64,000 nt of DNA from Janthinobacterium sp. (GTDB lineage Bacteria > Pseudomonadota > Gammaproteobacteria > Burkholderiales > Burkholderiaceae_D): contig NZ_RFSK01000004.1 in the NCBI RefSeq assembly GCF_009923995.1, positions 120,145 through 184,144 on the forward strand. The letters run 5' to 3'. Position 1 is the stretch's first letter. Each line of letters starts with the position of its first letter. The position numbers were made by a program, and so were the translations under genes. This document shows, in pieces, positions 8,469-16,021 of this stretch. A model generated the notes under the pieces. That model had not been told where the DNA came from. It worked only from the letters and a program-made list of their open reading frames with translations, and ran no database searches.

Positions 8469-9030
8469 GGGAAGAAACCCTGTCGTTCGCGGGAAACGGC
8501 GCCAGGCCAGCCGCGCGCACGTCCAGCGCATAGGCATGGCCATCGACAGCCTTGCCTGCCACCATGGCAAGCTGCGGTACGGGCGCTTCCAGCACGAAGC
8601 CGCAGCGCTCCAGCACGCGGATGGAGGCCCCGTTGCCGTCGATGGCGTAGGCGCACAGGCGTTCCAGCCGCCATGCATCGTGCGCCAGGGCGATCAGATG
8701 GCGCAGCGCGGCCGTGGCGAGGCCCTTGCCCGCCTGCCGCTGCCCGATGCGGTAGCCGACTTCGGCCGTGCCTGTGGCCACATCGATATCCTTCAGGTTG
8801 GCGCGCCCGAGCAGCACGCCGTGTTCGTCAAGCAGCACGCAGGGATGCAGGCGGCCCAGCGCATGCTGCTGCAGGAATTGCCCGATGTGCGCGGCGATGC
8901 CTGCCGGGCTGTAGAAATCATCGGGGCGCGGGTCGATATGGCGTTCGAACCAGGCGCGGTTGGCTTGCTCGAAGGTCAATAGCTGGCTGGCGTCGTCGGG
9001 GCGCAGGGTACGTATCGTCAAGTGGCTCAT
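8458..9030 (-). CDS. GNAT-family N-acetyltransferase (RimJ/RimL-like)
   Basis: 190-residue acetyltransferase of the RimJ/RimL subgroup: N-terminal LTIRTLRPDDASQLL, then AEVGYRIGQRQAGKGLATAALRHLI (acetyl-CoA-binding loop) and NGASIRVLERCGFVLE. The start at 9030 gives the classic family N terminus; an in-frame upstream start would add 31 unrelated residues. The stop lies inside the start of the FAD oxidoreductase, forming a two-gene operon. Together the pair could modify and oxidise the same amine substrate, but this is only inference from position. Confidence 0.85.
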   Translation of the reverse strand: MSHLTIRTLRPDDASQLLTFEQANRAWFERHIDPRPDDFYSPAGIAAHIGQFLQQHALGRLHPCVLLDEHGVLLGRANLKDIDVATGTAEVGYRIGQRQAGKGLATAALRHLIALAHDAWRLERLCAYAIDGNGASIRVLERCGFVLEAPVPQLAMVAGKAVDGHAYALDVRAAGLAPFPANDRVSSHDE

Positions 9031-9149
9031 GTACGGGCTCAGCCTGTAAAGAAAGCATGAGTCTAGTGAGGTGCGGCCGGGTCCGTCAATCTTGATTCGG
9101 ACAATCCATATGAAGAGGGACAAACGGAGGCAAACGCTACAATGGCGCC

Positions 9150-10355
9150 ATGCACAACGACCTCTCTGCCCTCGACGCGGCGCGCCTGCTGGGCGTCAGC
9201 CTGCCGACCCTGTATTCCTATGTCAGCCGGGGCTTGCTGGCCTCCGCCAGCAATGGCGCATCGCGCCGCAAGCGCTACCCGCGCGAGGACGTGCTGCGCC
9301 TGGCAGCGCGGAAAAATGACGCGAAGCGGGGCGGCCAGGCGGCCACGGCCGCCATGCACTGGGGCTTGCCCGTGCTGGAAACGCAGATTTCCCACATTTT
9401 CGATGGCCGGTTGCTGTACCGGGGCTGCGATGCGGCGCAACTGGCCGCGCATGCGACGCTGGAAGCGGCCGCCGGCCTGCTGTGGGACGATGGCGCCGCC
9501 GACTATTTCCAGCACGACCAGTTTGCGCTGCCGCAAGGCCGGCTGCAGTCCATCCTGGCTTGCGCACCAGATGCGCCGCCCCTCGCGCGCGCCATGCTCG
9601 TCCTGCCGCTGCTGCCCCAGTGCATGTCCATGCCCATGCACGCGCCGGCGGACATGCTGCGCTGCGGCCCCACGCTGATGCGCGTGCTGGCCGCCGCCCT
9701 GCTGCGAACGGCACCGTCCGTCTTGCCCCTGCACCGGCAGCTGGCCCAGGCGTGGCAAGCCGACCCGGCCCAGGCCGAGCTGCTGCGCGCCGCGCTGGTG
9801 CTGCTGGCCGACCATGAATTGAATGCCTCGACGTTCGCCGTGCGCTGCGTCGCCTCGACGGGCGCCAGCCTGCCTGCCGCATTGGGCGCCGGACTGGCGG
9901 CCCTGTCCGGCCATAAACACGGCGGCGGCAGCGCCGCGGCCCGGCGCATGCTGAGCGCGGCGCTGGCCGCCTCAGACGCCAGGGATGCCATCGGCAACTT
10001 TTACACGGCCACCGCGCCGGCATGCGCCGGCTTTGGCCACCCGCTGTATCCGCACGGCGACCCGCGCGCCGCGCATCTGCTGGCCATCCTGTCGGCGATG
10101 GCGCCCGGCTACCCGCAGCTGGACGCCATCCTGGCCGCATGCGCCACGGCGAGTGACTTGCTCGAAATAAAACCGAATGCCGATCTGGCGCTGGCGGCCA
10201 TGGAGCTGGCCTTCGGCTGGCCCGAGGGCGCGGGCATGAGCGTATTTGCCCTGGCCCGCTCGGCAGGCTGGATCGCCCATGCCGCAGAGCAGGCGGCCAG
10301 CGCGGCGCTGATACGGCCACGCGCCCGCTATATCGGGCGCCACCAGCGGGACTAG
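9150..10355 (+). CDS. Citrate-synthase-family protein with N-terminal MerR-like helix-turn-helix
   Basis: 401 residues. Residues 8-55 look like a MerR/excisionase-type winged helix (AARLLGVSLPTLYSYVSRG, then SRRKRYPREDVLRL), and 75-385 form a citrate-synthase fold with its three catalytic positions kept: His257 in GHKHGG, His297 in GFGHPLY and Asp345 in KPNADLAL. The enzyme half could make citrate or methylcitrate, or serve as a metabolite sensor for the DNA-binding half. Start ATG 9150 has no ribosome binding site but TACAAT at 9138-9143 lies six bases before it, so translation is probably leaderless. MarR, thioesterase and GNAT genes follow. Confidence 0.8.
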   Translation: MHNDLSALDAARLLGVSLPTLYSYVSRGLLASASNGASRRKRYPREDVLRLAARKNDAKRGGQAATAAMHWGLPVLETQISHIFDGRLLYRGCDAAQLAAHATLEAAAGLLWDDGAADYFQHDQFALPQGRLQSILACAPDAPPLARAMLVLPLLPQCMSMPMHAPADMLRCGPTLMRVLAAALLRTAPSVLPLHRQLAQAWQADPAQAELLRAALVLLADHELNASTFAVRCVASTGASLPAALGAGLAALSGHKHGGGSAAARRMLSAALAASDARDAIGNFYTATAPACAGFGHPLYPHGDPRAAHLLAILSAMAPGYPQLDAILAACATASDLLEIKPNADLALAAMELAFGWPEGAGMSVFALARSAGWIAHAAEQAASAALIRPRARYIGRHQRD

Positions 10356-10365
10356 CACACCACGC

Positions 10366-10407
10366 TTGATTTATTACGCATACGTAGTAGTATACTCCGC
10401 ATGCGTA
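10366..10407 (+). promoter_or_regulatory. MarR promoter with overlapping dyads
   Basis: TTGATT at 10366-10371 and TAGTAT at 10388-10393 (16-bp spacing) or TATACT at 10391-10396 form the promoter. The perfect palindrome AGTATACT (10389-10396) covers the -10 box, and TACGCAT (10375-10381) pairs with ATGCGTA (10401-10407), the latter being the first codons of the MarR gene. The nearly common centre near 10391-10392 suggests an autoregulatory operator. Confidence 0.5.
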
Positions 10408-10892
10408 TCAATTCACCCTCCCCAGACCATCCCGACACGGCAGCGGCCTGCCCGCTGGGCGAGCGTTCGCCGCGCCTGTTCAACCTGCTCAGCCTGGCGC
10501 GCCAGAACCTGTTCCGCTCGGCCGATGCCGTGTTTAGCAGCGAACTGGGCTTTTCCGGCACGCAAGTCGTCGCCCTGTTTGCCCTGAAGGGCGAGGAAGG
10601 CTGCCAGCTGAAGGATCTGGGACGGCAATTGCAGCTGAAAAATTCCGCCGTCACGGGCCTCGTGGCGCGCATGGAAGAAAACGGCTTGATCGTGCGCGGC
10701 CAGTCCGCGAAAGATGCGCGCGCCGGCACCCTGCACATGTCGCCCAGGGGCGCCGAGGTGCTGGCCGCCGCCCTGCCCCTGCTCGACAGCCTCAACGAGC
10801 AGTTGAAAGCCGGTTTCAGCGAGGAAGAGCTGGCCATCGTCGCCCGCTTCCTGCTGCACGCCTCGCGCCTGCGTTTTGCGCAGGACGTCTGA
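10401..10892 (+). CDS. MarR-family transcriptional regulator
   Basis: 163 residues with the MarR winged-helix layout: dimerisation helix LFNLLSLARQNLFRSADAVF, recognition region LKDLGRQLQLKNSAVTGLVARMEENGLI, wing SAKDARAGTLHMSPRG, then a long C-terminal helix. There is no ribosome binding site and the promoter -10 box lies 4-7 bases from the ATG, so the mRNA is probably leaderless. It precedes a thioesterase and a GNAT gene by 33 bp. In this family ligands are often phenolic or CoA-linked acids, consistent with the downstream thioesterase. Confidence 0.88.
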   Translation: MRINSPSPDHPDTAAACPLGERSPRLFNLLSLARQNLFRSADAVFSSELGFSGTQVVALFALKGEEGCQLKDLGRQLQLKNSAVTGLVARMEENGLIVRGQSAKDARAGTLHMSPRGAEVLAAALPLLDSLNEQLKAGFSEEELAIVARFLLHASRLRFAQDV

Positions 10893-10925
10893 CCCATCCC
10901 CACATCACCACCACAGGAGTTATCC

Positions 10926-11384
10926 ATGCACCCCAACGACATGACCGGCTTGCAACTGATGCAAGCTTTCGCGCAAGGCCTGTTTCCCCGGCCCGGCATT
11001 TCAAAAACCATGCCCATGGATGCGCAGACGGTCGAGCACGGCCGTGTCATCTTCACGGCCACGGCGAATGAAAACCACACCAATCCCATGGGCGGCGTGC
11101 ACGGCGGTTTCGCCGCCACCGTGCTCGACACGGTCACGGGCTGCGCCACGCACACGGTCTTGCCGGCCGGCGAAAGCTACGGCACGACGGACCTGAACAT
11201 CAAGATGTGCCGTCCCCTGCCCTTCAACGTGACGGTCTACGCCGAAGGCAAGGTCATCAATGCAGGCCGCAACCTGGTCATTTCCGAAGGCACGATCCGC
11301 GACGAAGCCGGCAAAGTGTACGCGCACGCGACGGCCACCTGCATGATCATCCGCCCGTCCGAGCGGGAAAAAGCGGCCGCATGA
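10926..11384 (+). CDS. PaaI-family hotdog-fold thioesterase
   Basis: 152-residue acyl-CoA thioesterase. The hotdog motif NHTNPMGGVHGGFAATVLDTVTGCA (about residues 53-77) contains the acidic/His catalytic pattern of the PaaI group, and GTTDLNIKMCRPL is the expected following strand. It hydrolyses acyl- or aryl-CoA thioesters, possibly phenylacetyl-type substrates. AGGAG lies 6-7 bases upstream of the ATG. It is cotranscribed with the MarR gene upstream and overlaps the next start by ATGA. Confidence 0.88.
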   Translation: MHPNDMTGLQLMQAFAQGLFPRPGISKTMPMDAQTVEHGRVIFTATANENHTNPMGGVHGGFAATVLDTVTGCATHTVLPAGESYGTTDLNIKMCRPLPFNVTVYAEGKVINAGRNLVISEGTIRDEAGKVYAHATATCMIIRPSEREKAAA

Positions 11385-11818
11385 TACGCATCGGCAGCAT
11401 CGCGCAAGCCTGGCAGGTGCTGCAAGCCATCCCCGAATTCGACCAGCGGCGCAGCCTGGCGCAGCTGCGGGAGCGGCTGCCCGCCGGCGCGCTGGTGCTC
11501 ATCGCGGAAGCGGATGGCCAGCCCGTGGGCTGCAAGCTGGGGTATGCCGCCGCCGATGGTTCTTTATACAGCTGGCTCGGCGGCGTGTTGCCCGCGCAGC
11601 GCAAGACGGGCCTGGCGCAGCGCCTGCTGGAAGCCCAGGAAGCGTGGGCCGATGAGCACGGTTTCCCCGCCATCACCGTCAAATCGATGAACCGCTATCC
11701 CGCCATGCTGCGCTTGCTGATCCGCAATGGATACCGTATCCGGCTGGTGGAGCACTTCGGCGACCCGGCCAGGGAGCGTATTCATTTCATCAAAGCATTC
11801 CCCTGGAACGCCTCGTAA
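11381..11818 (+). CDS. GNAT-family N-acetyltransferase
   Basis: 145 residues. Acetyl-CoA-binding region LGGVLPAQRKTGLAQRLLEAQEAWADEHG and C-terminal NRYPAMLRLLIRNGYRIRLVEHFGD fit the GNAT fold; a similar pattern is seen in small stand-alone acetyltransferases of unknown substrate. The ATG overlaps the thioesterase stop (ATGA), so it is the last gene of the MarR operon. Downstream, base composition drops sharply and an AT-rich islet begins. Confidence 0.8.
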   Translation: MIRIGSIAQAWQVLQAIPEFDQRRSLAQLRERLPAGALVLIAEADGQPVGCKLGYAAADGSLYSWLGGVLPAQRKTGLAQRLLEAQEAWADEHGFPAITVKSMNRYPAMLRLLIRNGYRIRLVEHFGDPARERIHFIKAFPWNAS

Positions 11819-11970
11819 AATCATTTTCCCGTCTTTCGCTTTTCAAAAGAGTAACAATGCCATACACTGAGCCGTTCTGGCCTTCCGCTATCGGCCAAGG
11901 GCAGATATTCGATGCAACTAATGTTTTGAAAATTCTTTTGCAATTATAGAGTTTGATTTTAAGAAATTAT

Positions 11971-12468
11971 ATGATACGTAAAATCTATGGCCATTTTGTT
12001 TTTCCCAAGCTGGAGAGCTGGATCAGTAAAATCATGGCTAGCCGCCAAGGTTATGAAAGTTTCAGAATTTTAGGAAACAATATGTCCCCAACCTTGAAGT
12101 CGGGGCAATTGATCCGGTTTCTGCCGCTTCAAGAGGAAAAGATTGTAGCTCGTGGTGAAGTCGTCGTGATGCGAAGCAGTAAATTCGGTAAAGATCTGAT
12201 TCCTTCCAGAGTGGTGGGAATTGCAGGGGACAAGGTAGAGTTGATCGATGCGGGGTTATACATAAACTCCGAAAGCGTATTTGAATTCTATCTAAACAAG
12301 GATACTGCGCAGACTGAATATTCATTAAATTATGGGCCAACGGTCATACCCACTGGTTTTGTGTTTGTCTTGGGTGACTGTCGGGATATCAGCAAAGATA
12401 GTCGTTATTTCGGCCCATTTGAAATGAATGAAATTGCCGGAAAATTAATCCTTCCAGCCGAGGTTTAA
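11971..12468 (+). CDS. Signal-peptidase-I-like (S26) protein lacking both catalytic residues
   Basis: 165 residues with a recognisable S26 fold: box B NNMSPTLKSGQ, box D SRVVGIAGDKVEL and box E GDCRDISKDSRYFGP. In active enzymes box B reads S-M-x-P-T-L and box D begins K-R; here the Ser position is Asn37 (codon 12079-12081) and the Lys position is Ser79, so the Ser/Lys dyad is absent. No membrane anchor is visible at the N terminus. It is probably a non-catalytic relative with a binding or scaffolding role. The gene is AT-rich compared with its surroundings and stands alone, suggesting transfer. An in-frame TTG at 11953 is a less likely start. Confidence 0.7.
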   Translation: MIRKIYGHFVFPKLESWISKIMASRQGYESFRILGNNMSPTLKSGQLIRFLPLQEEKIVARGEVVVMRSSKFGKDLIPSRVVGIAGDKVELIDAGLYINSESVFEFYLNKDTAQTEYSLNYGPTVIPTGFVFVLGDCRDISKDSRYFGPFEMNEIAGKLILPAEV

Positions 12469-12528
12469 GAATATATTCCACGGCTATGTAAGCAATAATT
12501 TAATTGCGTGGCATGCCAACTTCTGCTG

Positions 12529-12552
12529 TGGGGCGGCACGCACCAACGACAG
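12529..12552 (+). repeat. 24-bp dispersed repeat, copy 1
   Basis: TGGGGCGG, six variable bases, then CCAACGACAG. It lies 60 bp after the signal-peptidase-like gene. Copies 2 and 3 lie after the next islet genes with the same six-base spacing. Confidence 0.6.
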
Positions 12553-12865
12553 AAAACGGTCTATCGTGTTGAAAAAGTCGAACGGCAACATTTTCAGGAG
12601 GAGGCAGACCTCCAATCAGTCGCTGTTCGTTCAATAGCGGCGCTACTGGCCAGTCCAGGTTGGCAGGATTTCTATCTTAACGTCAAGGTAGCTATGTTTT
12701 TTAAGGCAATCGGCAAGAAGCAGTCATTCCCTGGCGGCCTAACATGCCTGGCGCTGTAAAGTGCCGCGCGCTTGCCGGGCAGTTTCCGCTTCGGCTGGAA
12801 CAACAGCGCGGAGAAGAGCTCATGCTGATGCCTTCTCCACGCAAAAAATCAGTTACTTAAAACCC

Positions 12866-12995
12866 CTGTCAAAACCTGCTGCGCGTCGGGACAGGCGGCC
12901 TGCGATGCTCACCGTACCTTCGTACGGTTGCGCTTCTTAGCCACCTCTCCCTTCCGCTCGCTATGGTTTTGTTAGGTATTGTTAGGTATTGTTAG
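12866..12995. repeat. Palindromic intergenic element followed by 10-bp tandem repeats
   Basis: CAAAACC near 12870 and GGTTTTG near 12966 bound an imperfect dyad with a perfect inner hairpin ACCGTAC-CTTC-GTACGGT (12911-12928). The block resembles an intergenic repeat I recall from Burkholderiales genomes; copy number cannot be checked here. It runs directly into GTTAGGTATT at 12971-12980, repeated at 12981-12990 with a further partial copy. Confidence 0.45.
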
Positions 12996-13086
12996 TGTTG
13001 CAAGTTTCCAGTCGCATCAGGCTGCAGCCAGCCCAAAGCGGCATCTCCCGGATCGGGCAAGAATTCAACAACAGGACGTCATTACG

Positions 13087-13452
13087 ATGAATCAGTATTG
13101 TGGGACCCTATTAGCCGTCATAGTGACCAGTGCGCTCTACGGATGCTCCGCCTCTCAACCCGAAGCGGCGCCTGTCCCTTTTGCCAATGTTGCACCGTGG
13201 GCCGCTGATGTGAATAAAGCCCCGCAGTACACATTCCCAGGCGAAGAAAACTTACGCCTCCCCTTGCCGAGCGATACAGGCGTGGCATGGGACGAAATTT
13301 CTCATCGAGGCGATATGAGATGGGACTGTCGCGCAGTGCCAAGCGGTAAATTCGTTATGAACTCCCTGTGTGCGAACGAGCCCAAGGTCGATTCACGATG
13401 GCCCGGGACAGCGCCACCCCCAGGTTGGGACGGCATGGTTCATTTAGACTGA
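13087..13452 (+). CDS. Small lipoprotein of unknown function
   Basis: 121 residues with a lipoprotein signal peptide: hydrophobic residues 5-17 and lipobox LYGC with acylated Cys20. The mature part is acidic and proline-rich (WAADVNKAPQYTFPGEENLRLPLP), has paired cysteines near the end, and finishes with PPPGWDGMVHLD. No family is recognised. The start at 13087 is chosen because the signal peptide starts there; AGGA lies about 12 bases upstream, rather far. It is an isolated gene in the AT-richer islet. Confidence 0.6.
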   Translation: MNQYCGTLLAVIVTSALYGCSASQPEAAPVPFANVAPWAADVNKAPQYTFPGEENLRLPLPSDTGVAWDEISHRGDMRWDCRAVPSGKFVMNSLCANEPKVDSRWPGTAPPPGWDGMVHLD

Positions 13453-13529
13453 TCCAAAGCAGAAAGTGACTTTATGGCAATAATGTGGCGAAAGGTTGGT
13501 TGGATGAATACCCTGGTGAACGTCCGCAA

Positions 13530-13553
13530 TGGGGCGGAACCTGGCAACGACGG
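13530..13553 (+). repeat. 24-bp dispersed repeat, copy 2
   Basis: TGGGGCGG, six bases, GCAACGACGG, 77 bp after the lipoprotein gene. TCCGC just upstream pairs with GCGGA inside the repeat as a short hairpin. Confidence 0.6.
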
Positions 13554-13616
13554 CAACCGGCCATTAGCGGACCACATTCGAATAGCGATTGACAGGAAGA
13601 TTTAGGTGTAAAGAAT

Positions 13617-13856
13617 ATGGCGACCTGCGATTCAATTAAGTTTAAAAACACATCTGGGACCGAGCTTATACTTGTGATTGAGCCTTGGGCTGTCGAGTTT
13701 CGACTTCCAATGGATTCAAGTTGCGAAGTGGTTTCTGTCGGAGGTGTCGCCCCGTCCGACATGGAGCTAGAAATACTGGATGACCGAGTTGTTTTCTTTG
13801 TCAACACATCGGGGGCAATATACGAATACTGGCAAGACGGGAAGCTGGCAGGCTGA
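13617..13856 (+). CDS. Small hypothetical protein
   Basis: 79 residues, acidic, with alternating beta-strand pattern (IKFKNTSGTELILVIEPWAVEFRLP, then VVFFVNTSGAIYEYWQDG) and no signal peptide. It reads like a compact beta-sandwich, and similar short proteins occur beside toxins or as immunity-like orphans, but there is no toxin gene here. AGGTGTAAAG lies just before the ATG as a weak ribosome binding site. No family recognised. Confidence 0.5.
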   Translation: MATCDSIKFKNTSGTELILVIEPWAVEFRLPMDSSCEVVSVGGVAPSDMELEILDDRVVFFVNTSGAIYEYWQDGKLAG

Positions 13857-13919
13857 AGACGGCCAGAAGCGGACCTTGCCTCAATCGAGTCCTCCCCTAA
13901 CAAAAATAATTGCCTCTTT

Positions 13920-14690
13920 ATGCATATTACTCTCCCGCTCATCCTGCTGTTGTCCGTATCCAGTTCCGTCATGGCGCAATCCGACACGGAACAGCCCCCT
14001 CCCGTACCAACGCAACAAGTGACTGTGGCGGGTAGCAGAGATCCGGACTGGAAACCGTACCGGAAAATGCTCGATGGTATAGATGCGTTCGACCACTACC
14101 ATTCTCTGGCGCCGCAAGCCCAGCTGAAATTTATTTTACGCCCGCAACAGCCTCGGCTGACGGCATCCGATCTCAAACTTCGCATCGTCGGGGATACAGT
14201 GAACATCGAGGTTCCGATTGCAGCCGACCTGACTTTCTCGGTCCCCCGCGACGAGTCGGCAGCAAAAGATGATGCCGATCTCCGGCTCAGCACCAAAAAG
14301 GGATTATTCCGTTGGCGGCCTGACATCCATACCGCTGGCATCCCTGTCGGAACAAGGCGCCTGGGTGATCTGCGCCTGGAATGCGAGGTGCGATGGGCCG
14401 TCGACAAATTTGACGCCTCGTTGATCAAGCTGGCCTATCTAGTCCCTCTAGGCGGAGTTTGTCATACATCAAGAAGCCGGGTTTTTTATTCGTCTGACGC
14501 CCCCATAACGGGTGCGACGCTGGTGTCGGGTTCGCGCCGCGAAAGGCTTCCGGCAGAGCGTCTGGATGCAAAGGACCGCGCGCGTTATGCACCACCGCTG
14601 CATGATCAAAGCTGGCCGGATGACACGCTCGTGGAATTTGAGTTCGCGATGCCGAATGACGCCACCGCGGCCGATACGGTGAAAAATTGA
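13920..14690 (+). CDS. Secreted protein of unknown function
   Basis: 256 residues with a Sec signal peptide (hydrophobic 4-18, cleavage after VMA at about 19). The mature protein begins with a TonB-receptor-like acidic/proline stretch (TEQPPPVPTQQVTVAGSR), then a mixed domain with two conserved-looking cysteines (LECEVRW, GGVCHTSR). Similar VTVAG segments occur in periplasmic proteins of this bacterial family, but no function is known to me. No ribosome binding site is clear at the ATG. It stands alone in the islet. Confidence 0.6.
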   Translation: MHITLPLILLLSVSSSVMAQSDTEQPPPVPTQQVTVAGSRDPDWKPYRKMLDGIDAFDHYHSLAPQAQLKFILRPQQPRLTASDLKLRIVGDTVNIEVPIAADLTFSVPRDESAAKDDADLRLSTKKGLFRWRPDIHTAGIPVGTRRLGDLRLECEVRWAVDKFDASLIKLAYLVPLGGVCHTSRSRVFYSSDAPITGATLVSGSRRERLPAERLDAKDRARYAPPLHDQSWPDDTLVEFEFAMPNDATAADTVKN

Positions 14691-14988
14691 GACTGGCGTG
14701 GCCAATGTCGTACGAAAACTTCCGCAATCCTGACGCTCAGGTCGAACAACCCGCAGCGATATTTAAGTTCAGGAGCGCTAAGTAATCGTCAGGAAATTAT
14801 TGTGAAGTTATGACGAACAGAACCGGATGCTATGCAAGGCGCCAAGTGCGACGCAGTGCGAGCACTGCGAGCAGTTGGCAACACAGCAGAGCGCCGGTTA
14901 TGGAAGTCAGAAATCACAAGAATTTATTGGGGGTTACTTAACTGATATCGGCCGGAAGCGGCCCGGCACGAAAAAATGAGGAAATAAT

Positions 14989-15381
14989 TTGAAGCCATTG
15001 CGACACCAGTCGTTTTTGATACGCCTTATCTACGCCATTTGTTTAGCCGGTGCTTTCTATAATCATGCGAGGACGGTTGCCGTCCATGGCCTGGATTGGG
15101 ATTACGGCGGCTTGCCTGTGTTCGTGTGCTTTTTTTGGACTGGATTGACATTCGTCGACGCGTTCGCTGTCATTTTACTGATGCTTAAGCCCAAACTCGG
15201 CCTGAGCCTCTCAGCCGCGATTATCGTGTGCGATGTCGCCATCAACTCCTGGGTCGGATTGACATACGGCATTGACATCGCATCATTTGTTGCACAAGCG
15301 CTGTTCTTGGTATTCGTGATGTCGACAATTGGCGTTGCCTGGCGTGCTGAGTCACGTAGGGCGCTTGGTCAGCAGGCCTGA
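14989..15381 (+). CDS. Four-helix membrane protein
   Basis: 130 residues with four hydrophobic segments at about 10-27, 43-63, 69-88 and 96-115 and short basic loops, so an inner-membrane protein. No family can be named with confidence. The start is TTG 14989: GAGGAA lies six bases upstream and no ATG is suitably placed. The 298-bp spacer before it (14691-14988) contains a small dyad CAGTGC-GA-GCACTG at 14854-14867 and no supported gene. Confidence 0.6.
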   Translation: MKPLRHQSFLIRLIYAICLAGAFYNHARTVAVHGLDWDYGGLPVFVCFFWTGLTFVDAFAVILLMLKPKLGLSLSAAIIVCDVAINSWVGLTYGIDIASFVAQALFLVFVMSTIGVAWRAESRRALGQQA

Positions 15382-15411
15382 GCATAAGCAGCTTAGCGCC
15401 AACGGCGGCTT

Positions 15412-15435
15412 TGGGGCGGAGTCTGCCAACGACAG
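15412..15435 (+). repeat. 24-bp dispersed repeat, copy 3
   Basis: TGGGGCGG, six bases, CCAACGACAG, 30 bp after the membrane-protein gene and before the end of the convergent lipoprotein gene. Confidence 0.6.
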
Positions 15436-15496
15436 CAGCCGGCGAGAAGCATGCATTCTGAAAGAGTCTGGTTCTGCCAGTCTCTTGAGCACGTTG

Positions 15497-16021
15497 TTAG
15501 TCCGTTGCCGAATGCGCGTAGCTGATGATGCGCGAGACACGCCATTGCTTGCCATCCTGCTGCCAAATATGCATGAATTTCGCCACCGTGGTCAATTTCT
15601 CCGGCTTACCCGGTAGCGTTCTATAAAAATTATGCGTACCGATTTCAACGGCCCCATAGTTTTTAATCGGATAGACTTCAAGACTAGCCCTTACCAATTC
15701 TCGCCGCAATTCACCGTTCTTCGATTGCTCGGCGCAGCGCATTTTCAAGCCTTCCGCCTGAGAAGCTGCCGACAGCATGAGGCCACCTTCATCATGGTAG
15801 AACTCGACATCTGGAGTCAGGTAATTTGTAAAGGTAGCTATATCACAAGTATTGAAAGCACTGAACAAAGCTTCGTCCATGTGTTCTATTTGTTTTTTTA
15901 ACTGCTCCGGTGCTTTTGAAAAGGATTGCGGATGCGTCGTTTCATTCGAGGTGGAGCAAGCGGCGAGAGCGGCGACCGACACCAGAACAAGGAAAGGGCG
16001 CACGGATACAAATTTCCACAT
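15497..16021 (-). CDS. NTF2-like (SnoaL/DUF4440-type) lipoprotein
   Basis: 174 residues. Lipoprotein signal peptide with lipobox LAAC (Cys22). The mature domain has the NTF2-like cone-fold pattern: an N-terminal helix MDEALFSAFNTCDIATFTNYLTPDVEFYHDEGG, then strands ending in KFMHIWQQDGKQWRVSRIISYAH. Such domains bind small ligands or act as weak enzymes; the DUF4440 group is of unknown role. AAAGGA lies seven bases before the ATG. It is convergent with the preceding membrane-protein gene. Confidence 0.75.
   Translation of the reverse strand: MWKFVSVRPFLVLVSVAALAACSTSNETTHPQSFSKAPEQLKKQIEHMDEALFSAFNTCDIATFTNYLTPDVEFYHDEGGLMLSAASQAEGLKMRCAEQSKNGELRRELVRASLEVYPIKNYGAVEIGTHNFYRTLPGKPEKLTTVAKFMHIWQQDGKQWRVSRIISYAHSATD

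Larger units (their letters stand above)
12469..13086. other. 618-bp spacer with repeat remnants, no supported gene
   Basis: This spacer holds one copy of a 24-bp repeat (12529-12552), a palindromic stretch (about 12866-12970) and 10-bp direct repeats, described separately. One open frame (12508-12759) has no ribosome binding site and no recognisable protein character. I see no other gene. Confidence 0.5.

Noticed and set aside
12508..12759. 83-residue open frame in the islet spacer
   Set aside because: It begins without a ribosome binding site, runs through the 24-bp repeat and has no recognisable protein character.
12737..12990. Integron attC site (GCCTAAC and GTTAGGT words)
   Set aside because: Core-like words exist but are about 230 bp apart and no matching internal arms were found; no integron integrase is present.
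14705..14785. 26-codon open frame after the secreted-protein gene
   Set aside because: Sequence looks like a possible protein tail, but it has no ribosome binding site and is too short to support.
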